From assembly GCA_947178455.1 (NCBI GenBank), contig CAMWYI010000055.1, positions 1-10,235 on the forward strand: DNA of 10,235 bases, read 5' to 3'. This DNA comes from an uncultured Alistipes sp. (lineage in GTDB: Bacteria > Bacteroidota > Bacteroidia > Bacteroidales > Rikenellaceae). Below, piece after piece: positions 5,231-10,235 of the stretch. The notes under the pieces are model-generated. The model did no database searches and was not told where the DNA came from. It saw only the letters and a list, made by a program, of their open reading frames with translations. Numbering within the stretch: position 1 is the stretch's first letter; every line of letters begins with the position of its first letter. The position numbers were made by a program, and so were the translations under genes.

Positions 5231-8038
5231 TTATTTCCGTTTTACTTCTACTTGTTCGTATCCTTCGACAATATCGCCGACTTTGATGTCGTTGTACGAT
5301 TCGATGTTCAGACCGCAGTCTTGTCCTACCGTTACCTCTTTTACATCGTCTTTGAATCGTTTGAGCGAACCCAGCTTGCCGGTGTAGATGACGATACCGT
5401 CGCGGATGACCCGAATCGGGGTCGAGCGTTGCAGGCGTCCCTCGCGGACGACGCAGCCCGCAACGGTACCCACTTTCGAGATTTTGAAAATTTCCATCAC
5501 TTCGACCGAGGCGACGATTTCCTCTTTCATCACCGGTTCGAGCATACCCTCGATAGCATCTTTGATGTCGTTGATAGCATCGTAGATAATCGAGTAGAGG
5601 CGGATTTCGATTTCCTCTTTCTCGGCCAGCTTGCGGGCCGCACCCGACGGACGGACTTGGAAACCGACGATAATGGCGTTCGACGCGGCGGCCAGTAGGA
5701 CATCCGATTCGGAAATCTGACCGACGGCGGCATGAATAACATTGACCTGCACGGTCTCTTTCGACAGCTTGATGAGCGAACCCGACATGGCCTCGACCGA
5801 ACCGTCCACATCGCCCTTGACGATGATGTTCAGCTCTTTGAACGAGCCGATAGCGATACGGCGGCCGATTTCGTCCAGCGTCACGTGCTTCTGGGTCATG
5901 ATGCCCTGCATGCGTTGCAGCTGTTCGCGTTTGTTGGCGATTTCGCGGGCCGAGCGGTCGTCCTCCATGACGTTGAACATATCGCCGGCCTGCGGCGCTC
6001 CGTTGAGACCCAGCACCTGTACCGGCGTCGACGGGCCTGCTTCGGTGACTTTCTTGCCGTTCTCGTTGAACATGGCTTTCACACGGCCCGTGTAGGTGCC
6101 CGACAGCACCACGTCGCCGATATGCAGCGTACCGTTCTGCACGAGGACGGTCGAAACATAGCCGCGACCCTTGTCGAGCGTCGATTCGATAATCGTACCG
6201 ACCGCCTTTTTGTTCGGATTGGCTTTCAGGTCGAGCATTTCGGCTTCGAGCAGCACCTTTTCCAGCAGTTTGTCGAGGTTGATGCCCTGCTTGGCCGACA
6301 CCTCTTGGTCTTGGTACTTGCCGCCCCACGATTCGACCAGATAGTTCATCTGCGAAAGTTGTTCCTTGATGTGGTCGGGGTTGGCGTTCGGCTTGTCTAT
6401 CTTATTGATTGCGAATACCATAGGTACACCCGCCGCTTGCGCGTGGTTGATAGCCTCCGTCGTTTGCGGCATCACGCTGTCGTCGGCCGCCACGATGATG
6501 ACGGCGACGTCCGTAACCGCCGCACCGCGCGCACGCATGGCCGTGAAGGCTTCGTGACCCGGCGTATCGAGGAACGTGATTTTCTGACCGTTCAACTCCA
6601 CGCTGTACGCACCGATGTGCTGCGTGATACCGCCCGCTTCGCCCTCGATGACGTTGGTCTTGCGGATGTTGTCGAGCAGCGACGTCTTACCGTGGTCGAC
6701 GTGACCCATGACCGTGACGATAGGCGGACGCGGCACGAGGTCTTCCTCGTTGTCGGCTTCGTCGGCAATCGCCTCTTGGATGTCGGCCGACACGAATTCG
6801 ATTTTGTAGCCGAACTCTTCGGCGACCACGACCAGCGCTTCGGCATCGAGCCGCTGGTTGATGGATACCATCAGACCCAAGTTCATGCAGGCCGTGATGA
6901 CTTCGGTCGGCGGAACGTCCATCATTGTCGCCAGCTCGCTGACGGTCACGAACTCCGTGACTTTGAGAATCGAACGTTCCTGTTCCGTGCGTTCCATCTC
7001 CTCGTTCATGCGTTCGGCTACGGCCTCGCGCTTGTCGCGGCGGTGTTTCGCTCCGGTGTTCTTGGCTCCTTTGGCCGTCAGACGGGCCAGCGTATCTTTG
7101 ATTTGCTTCGATACCTCCTCGTCGCTCACTTCGGGACGGACAATCGGTTTCGCGCCCTTGTTCTTCTTGTTGCGGCGTCCTTCGCCCGGCTTCGGTTGGT
7201 TCTGCGGTACGTTCGAGCGACCCTGATTGCCGCCCGATGCGCTGCCGCTCTTGCCGTTGGATTTGCCGTCGTTGCTTGTTGCGTGGTTGCCCGTGCGCGT
7301 TACGTCGACTTTTTCCTTTTGCAGCCGTTTGCGCTTGTGGCGGCCGCCCGGTACGAATCCCGAAACGTCCATCGTGCCCAATACCTGCGGCCCTTGCAGC
7401 TGCTGGATTTCGGGACGGAACACCTGATCCTTTTTCGGTTGCTCGGTGGCCGGTGCCGGCGTTTCGGCCGGTTTTGCAGCGGGTGCAGCCGCCTGCGGGG
7501 CAGCCGGAGCCTGCGCTTTCGCCGGTGCAGCCGGTTTTTCCGGTGCGGCGGCAGGCTGGCTCGCTTGGGGTTGAGCCGGTGCGGGCTTCGGTTTGGCCGC
7601 TTTGACGGCGGGCTCGGCCGGTTTCTCCGCCGCTTTGGGGGCAGCCGGTGCCGGTTTCGGAGCGGGAGCCTCTTTGGGCTTGGGCGAAAGGTCTATCTTG
7701 CCGAGAATCTTCGGCTTTTGGATTTCGTCCTTGACGCTGATGACATTGCTCTTGATGCCTACTTCCTGCTCCTCGTCGCGCTGTTCCTGCGTTTGTTCGA
7801 TCGACACGGAAGTCTGTTTGATCGTCATGCGTTCGCGTACGGAGTCGCGGGCTTTGCCTGCACCCCGATTGGCGCCGAACTCTTTTTCGAGTACGGCATA
7901 GGTCGCTTCATCGACCAGCGTATTGGGCGACCCGTCGCTTTTGATGCCCTTCTTTTGCAGGAAGTCCGTGACCGTGTTCAGTCCCACGTTGAACTCCTTG
8001 GCAACCTGAATGAGCCTTAATTTCTTTTCGTTCCCCAT
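5231..8038 (-). CDS. infB: Translation initiation factor IF-2
   Basis: 935 residues from the ATG at 8036-8038, 14 bp after the nusA stop. IF-2 is the GTPase that brings fMet-tRNA to the 30S subunit and promotes subunit joining. In order: an N-terminal IF2_N-type helical module (about 5-55, KLRLIQVAKEFNVGL); a Lys/Gln/Glu-rich stretch; an Ala-Pro-Lys low-complexity linker (about 118-202); a basic Gly/Asn/Lys/Arg-rich part (about 229-300); a second IF2_N module (about 356-415); the G domain with G1 GHVDHGKT (445-452), G2 around T472 (EAGGITQHIGAY), G3 DTPGHEAF (491-498), G4 NKID (545-548) and G5 SAK (581-583); then domains II and III and the C-terminal domain that binds the initiator tRNA (to about 930). 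All GTPase motifs are intact and the protein is full length, long mainly through its linker. It lies in the rimP-nusA-infB order conserved across bacteria. Confidence 0.98.
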   Translation of the reverse strand: MGNEKKLRLIQVAKEFNVGLNTVTDFLQKKGIKSDGSPNTLVDEATYAVLEKEFGANRGAGKARDSVRERMTIKQTSVSIEQTQEQRDEEQEVGIKSNVISVKDEIQKPKILGKIDLSPKPKEAPAPKPAPAAPKAAEKPAEPAVKAAKPKPAPAQPQASQPAAAPEKPAAPAKAQAPAAPQAAAPAAKPAETPAPATEQPKKDQVFRPEIQQLQGPQVLGTMDVSGFVPGGRHKRKRLQKEKVDVTRTGNHATSNDGKSNGKSGSASGGNQGRSNVPQNQPKPGEGRRNKKNKGAKPIVRPEVSDEEVSKQIKDTLARLTAKGAKNTGAKHRRDKREAVAERMNEEMERTEQERSILKVTEFVTVSELATMMDVPPTEVITACMNLGLMVSINQRLDAEALVVVAEEFGYKIEFVSADIQEAIADEADNEEDLVPRPPIVTVMGHVDHGKTSLLDNIRKTNVIEGEAGGITQHIGAYSVELNGQKITFLDTPGHEAFTAMRARGAAVTDVAVIIVAADDSVMPQTTEAINHAQAAGVPMVFAINKIDKPNANPDHIKEQLSQMNYLVESWGGKYQDQEVSAKQGINLDKLLEKVLLEAEMLDLKANPNKKAVGTIIESTLDKGRGYVSTVLVQNGTLHIGDVVLSGTYTGRVKAMFNENGKKVTEAGPSTPVQVLGLNGAPQAGDMFNVMEDDRSAREIANKREQLQRMQGIMTQKHVTLDEIGRRIAIGSFKELNIIVKGDVDGSVEAMSGSLIKLSKETVQVNVIHAAVGQISESDVLLAAASNAIIVGFQVRPSGAARKLAEKEEIEIRLYSIIYDAINDIKDAIEGMLEPVMKEEIVASVEVMEIFKISKVGTVAGCVVREGRLQRSTPIRVIRDGIVIYTGKLGSLKRFKDDVKEVTVGQDCGLNIESYNDIKVGDIVEGYEQVEVKRK
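7433..7687 (-). repeat. Ala/Pro/Lys low-complexity coding repeat in the IF-2 linker
   Basis: This part of infB (residues about 118-202) consists almost wholly of Ala, Pro, Lys, Gln and Glu in imperfect units such as PAPKPAPAAPKAA and PAAPAKAQAPAAPQ. It gives a disordered tether between the first IF2_N module and the rest of the protein. The DNA is a degenerate GC-rich repeat and could vary in unit number between strains. Confidence 0.8.
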
Positions 8039-8052
8039 TATCTTGTCTTTTT

Positions 8053-9288
8053 TTATTCTTCTTCAAATTCGGCTTTCAGCACCTCGACGATTTTCTGGGC
8101 CTGTTCCAGTTCGAGGTCGGCGCGCGTAGCGACCTCCTCGACCGGTACTTCCAGCACGCTCTTGGCCGTATCGAAACCGACGTTTTTCAGCGCTTCGATC
8201 ATCCAGCCCTCGATTTCGTCGGCAAATTCGGTCAGTGCGACGTCTTCCTCCTCGACTTCGCGATAGACGTCGATGTCGTAGCCCGTGAGCATCTTCGACA
8301 GCCGGATGTTCAAACCGCCCTTACCGATAGCCAGCGAAACTTGGTCGGGTTTGAGGTAGACCGAGGCGGTTTTCTTCTCGTCGTCGAGCGTAATCGAGGA
8401 GATTTTCGCCGGATTGAGCGAACGCTGAATCATCAGCTGCGTATTGGCCGTGTAACTCAGCACGTCGATGTTCTCGTTGCGCAGCTCCTTGACAATCGAG
8501 TAGATGCGCGACCCTTTCATGCCGACGCAGGCTCCTACGGGGTCGATGCGTTCGTCGTAGGATTCGACGGCCACTTTGGCGCGTTCGCCCGGAATGCGGA
8601 CGATTTTCTTGATGGTAATCAGGCCGTCGAAAATTTCGGGAACCTCTTTCTCGAAGAGCCGTTCGAGGAATTGGGTCGCCGTGCGCGACAGCACGATGCG
8701 CGGTTGGTTGTTGTTCATTTCCACCGACTTGACAATCGCCTTGATGGTGTCGCCCTTGCGGTAGAAGTCGTTGGGAATCTGCTCGGCTTTGGGCAGGACG
8801 AGTTCGTTCTCCTCGTCGTCGAGAATCAGCACCTCTTTCTTCCATACCTGATAAACCTCGCCCGAAATGATTTCGCCCACTTTCTGCGAATATTTTTCGT
8901 AGAGGTTGGCCTTTTCCAAGTCGAGGATGCGCGAGGCGAGGTTCTGCCGCAGCGACAGCACCGTGCGGCGTCCGAACGAAGCGAAATTGACCTGATCGGC
9001 ATATTCGTCGCCGATTTCGTAGGTCGAGTCGATGGCTTTCACTTCCGACACGGCGATTTCCTTGTTGGGGTTCTGCACGTTGCCGTCTTCGACGACCGTG
9101 CGGTTGCGCCAGATTTCGAGGTCGCCCTTTTCGGGGTTGATGATGACGTCGAAATTCTCGTCCGTTTCGTACTGTTTCTGCAAGGCGTGACGGAAGACGT
9201 CTTCCAGCACGCCGATCATCGTCGATTTGTCGATGTTTTTCAGCTCCTTGAACTCCGCGAAGTTGCTGATGAGATTGAAATTGTCCAT
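8053..9288 (-). CDS. nusA: Transcription termination/antitermination factor NusA
   Basis: 411 residues, ATG at 9286-9288, TAA at 8053-8055. NusA binds RNA polymerase and nascent RNA and modulates pausing, termination and antitermination. Visible parts: the N-terminal RNAP-binding domain (1 to about 130), an S1 domain (about 136-200, GEIISGEVYQVWKKEVLIL), KH1 (about 227-290, with VGACVGMKGSRI at 251-262), KH2 (about 300-365, with AIGKGGLNIRL, GKGG at 322-325), and a short helical tail (about 366-411) ending in acidic residues. It is shorter than the 495-residue E. coli protein because the two C-terminal acidic repeats are reduced to roughly one helix-hairpin-like segment, as in many non-proteobacterial NusA proteins. 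It lies 71 bp after rimP and 14 bp before infB. Confidence 0.98.
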   Translation of the reverse strand: MDNFNLISNFAEFKELKNIDKSTMIGVLEDVFRHALQKQYETDENFDVIINPEKGDLEIWRNRTVVEDGNVQNPNKEIAVSEVKAIDSTYEIGDEYADQVNFASFGRRTVLSLRQNLASRILDLEKANLYEKYSQKVGEIISGEVYQVWKKEVLILDDEENELVLPKAEQIPNDFYRKGDTIKAIVKSVEMNNNQPRIVLSRTATQFLERLFEKEVPEIFDGLITIKKIVRIPGERAKVAVESYDERIDPVGACVGMKGSRIYSIVKELRNENIDVLSYTANTQLMIQRSLNPAKISSITLDDEKKTASVYLKPDQVSLAIGKGGLNIRLSKMLTGYDIDVYREVEEEDVALTEFADEIEGWMIEALKNVGFDTAKSVLEVPVEEVATRADLELEQAQKIVEVLKAEFEEE

Positions 9289-9359
9289 GACGTTATTTTA
9301 TTAATTTTCTTTTATTGCTTCTGTTTGCCGCGGTATCTTGATTACTCGCGGCTTGCCTC

Positions 9360-9827
9360 TCAATGAAAATCGAGGTACTCTTTCGTGCGGACGATTTCGG
9401 CGAAAGGGTAGGTGCGGGTCACCCGCACGGGTTGCTTGCGCTTCTTGCCTTCGACCGCTTGTTTCTCCTCGTAAGAGAGCGTGATGCCCTCCTCGTCCGC
9501 CGCATCGAGCGTCGCGAGGATTTTGACGCCGTTTTTGAGCACCGTCTCCACCGGACGGCCCAGCAGCTTGCGGTACTGGCGCAGGCAGGTGAGCTCCGAG
9601 CCGATACCGGCCGACATGACCGTCAGCGAAAAATCCTCTTCGTCGCGGTCGAACTCCGCTTCGATAGCGCGGCTCAACTCCACGCAGGCGTCGATGTCGA
9701 CCGACGTGTCGCTGTCGATGGTCAGTTCGATTTCGTTCGACGGTGAGCAGGTGCATCCGACCACGAACATCTCCGTGCCCGCCATTCGGCGTTCCGCCGC
9801 TTCGACGATTTTCTTCGTATCTATCAT
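9360..9827 (-). CDS. rimP: Ribosome maturation factor RimP
   Basis: 155 residues from the ATG at 9825-9827, with AACAAGG just upstream as a weak ribosome-binding sequence. RimP binds the free 30S subunit and is needed for its maturation. The N-terminal alpha/beta domain (about 1-80) contains NEIELTIDSDTSVDIDACVELSRAIE, matching the family pattern of a strand with Asp followed by a helix. The segment around MSAGIGSEL (71-79) corresponds to the usual SSPGLDRPL motif, followed by RQYRKLLGRPVETVL. The C-terminal SH3-like domain ends near residue 155. A 27-residue in-frame extension from a TTG at 9908 exists but would need a rare start, shows no family similarity, and overlaps the leader hairpin region. 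RimP is the first gene of the rimP-nusA-infB group. Confidence 0.95.
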   Translation of the reverse strand: MIDTKKIVEAAERRMAGTEMFVVGCTCSPSNEIELTIDSDTSVDIDACVELSRAIEAEFDRDEEDFSLTVMSAGIGSELTCLRQYRKLLGRPVETVLKNGVKILATLDAADEEGITLSYEEKQAVEGKKRKQPVRVTRTYPFAEIVRTKEYLDFH

Positions 9828-9913
9828 CCTTGTTAATTTTGCTTTCTTGCTTCGTCCGGTCCGAATCGGCGCTCGGCTTACAGAATCAGTAGATTTTTCG
9901 TTCGGCAACCCTT

Positions 9914-9956
9914 ACGAAACAAGGGGACTTTCGTGTCCCCTTGCCTCTTGCTTCGT
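9914..9956 (-). promoter_or_regulatory. Structured 5' leader hairpin of the rimP-nusA-infB transcript
   Basis: On the - strand a 9-bp perfect stem CAAGGGGAC / GTCCCCTTG (9943-9935 with 9928-9920) encloses the 6-nt loop ACGAAA. An outer 6-bp stem ACGAAG / TTTCGT (9956-9951 with 9919-9914, last pair G-U) can form across a 7-nt bulge CAAGAGG. The loop ACGAAA is also the exact complement of the same TTTCGT, so inner and alternative pairings compete. The hairpin begins only a few nt after the predicted transcription start. The run after the stem (TTGTTTCG) is too poor in T for a classic terminator. A regulatory role is inference. Confidence 0.5.
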
Positions 9957-9966
9957 ATCTTCGATG

Positions 9967-9997
9967 CAAATATAATGGAAAAAATCCGATTCGCAAA
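9967..9997 (-). promoter_or_regulatory. Complete Bacteroidota promoter (TTTG - 19 bp - TATATTTG) driving rimP-nusA-infB
   Basis: On the - strand TTTG (9997-9994) and TATATTTG (9974-9967) are separated by 19 bp, matching the Bacteroidota primary sigma consensus TTTG-N19-21-TAnnTTTG. It lies 18 bp past the lpxA stop. The expected start near 9960-9963 gives a leader of about 134 nt to the rimP ATG. Confidence 0.8.
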
Positions 9998-10015
9998 ACG
10001 CTGCGCGCGATTTTT

Positions 10016-10235
10016 CTATTCGTAGGGTTTGATAACCCCCCGTTCCGACGTGCGGATGAACTCCAACAGCCGGTCGCGTTCGGGACTTTGCGGTACTTCG
10101 GCTTCGACTTTTTCGCAGCCCGTCATGTAGTTCAGGCCGCTCTGGAACAGAATCCGGCAAGCATCGTGTATCTCGCGGATGCGCTCCGGCGTGAATCCGC
10201 GACGCGACAGCCCGATTTTGTTGATACCGGCGAAA
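10016..10235 (-). CDS. lpxA: UDP-N-acetylglucosamine acyltransferase LpxA, C-terminal end only
   Basis: The frame is open from the right window edge to TAG (10016-10018), giving 72 residues. Beginning FAGINKIGLSRRGFTPERI and ending RTSERGVIKPYE, it aligns by eye with the helical C-terminal domain of LpxA (E. coli: GLNIEGLKRRGFSREAI ... RSTRGLIR). LpxA performs the first step of lipid A synthesis, acylating UDP-GlcNAc at the 3-OH with an acyl-ACP. The left-handed beta-helix catalytic part lies outside the window. The next gene on the strand, rimP, has its own promoter in the gap. LpxA is preferred over the related LpxD because of the GLxRRGF motif. Confidence 0.88.
   Translation of the reverse strand, partial: FAGINKIGLSRRGFTPERIREIHDACRILFQSGLNYMTGCEKVEAEVPQSPERDRLLEFIRTSERGVIKPYE

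Noticed and set aside
5732..8020. 762-residue open frame on the + strand, opposite infB
   Set aside because: It lies wholly antisense to a full-length IF-2 with all GTPase motifs. Its composition (Arg, Phe, Val, Asp, His rich) is the usual mirror of GC-rich coding DNA, and no domain or promoter is recognisable.
8341..9366. 341-residue open frame on the + strand, opposite nusA
   Set aside because: Antisense shadow of NusA with no family motif and no initiation context.
9828..9908. 27-residue N-terminal extension of RimP from a TTG
   Set aside because: Rare start codon, no resemblance to RimP N-termini, and the ATG at 9827 has a better upstream context (AACAAGG).
9912..10160. 82-residue - strand frame overlapping the lpxA end and the rimP promoter
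   Set aside because: Frame-shifted against the recognisable LpxA C-terminus and crosses the promoter and leader hairpin; no motif seen.
1..10235. Mobile element, CRISPR, tRNA/rRNA or defence system
   Set aside because: Intergenic gaps are short (188 bp at most), with no array-like direct repeats, no tRNA-like fold, and no transposase, integrase, nuclease or toxin motif in any frame.

Overview
The window looks like chromosomal core DNA from a GC-rich member of the Bacteroidota, most plausibly a Bacteroidales genus such as Alistipes (Rikenellaceae). Three intergenic gaps carry the Bacteroidota -7 promoter element TAnnTTTG, one of them with a matching TTTG -33 box. Start codons are preceded by A/T-rich sequence rather than strong Shine-Dalgarno sites. 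The proteins (CNNM/CorC 'hemolysin', one-TM SurA_N/PpiD-type foldase, long-linker IF-2, short NusA) also have the shapes usual in that phylum. The genus is an inference from composition and gene content, not proven.

Left part, + strand (1-3228): the 3' part of a CNNM/CBS/CorC membrane protein gene, then a PpiD-like periplasmic foldase gene with its own -7 promoter element, closed by a strong hairpin-T terminator. Both act at the cell envelope.

Middle (3229-3877): a monocistronic rpiB on the - strand, convergent with the foldase gene. It has its own -7 element and is separated from the upstream - strand operon by a strong terminator that can work in both directions.

Right part, - strand (10235 down to 3901): the 3' end of lpxA (lipid A synthesis), a full promoter, a structured leader of about 134 nt, then rimP-nusA-infB (ribosome maturation, transcription elongation/antitermination, translation initiation). 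A class I acetyl-CoA hydrolase/CoA-transferase gene follows 10 bp after the infB stop and therefore probably belongs to the same transcript.

I see no mobile element, CRISPR array, tRNA, rRNA or defence system, and no convincing undescribed multi-gene system. The points most worth checking are the CoA-transferase joined to the translation operon, the folded rimP leader with mutually exclusive pairings, and the foldase whose parvulin domain seems to have lost a catalytic histidine.
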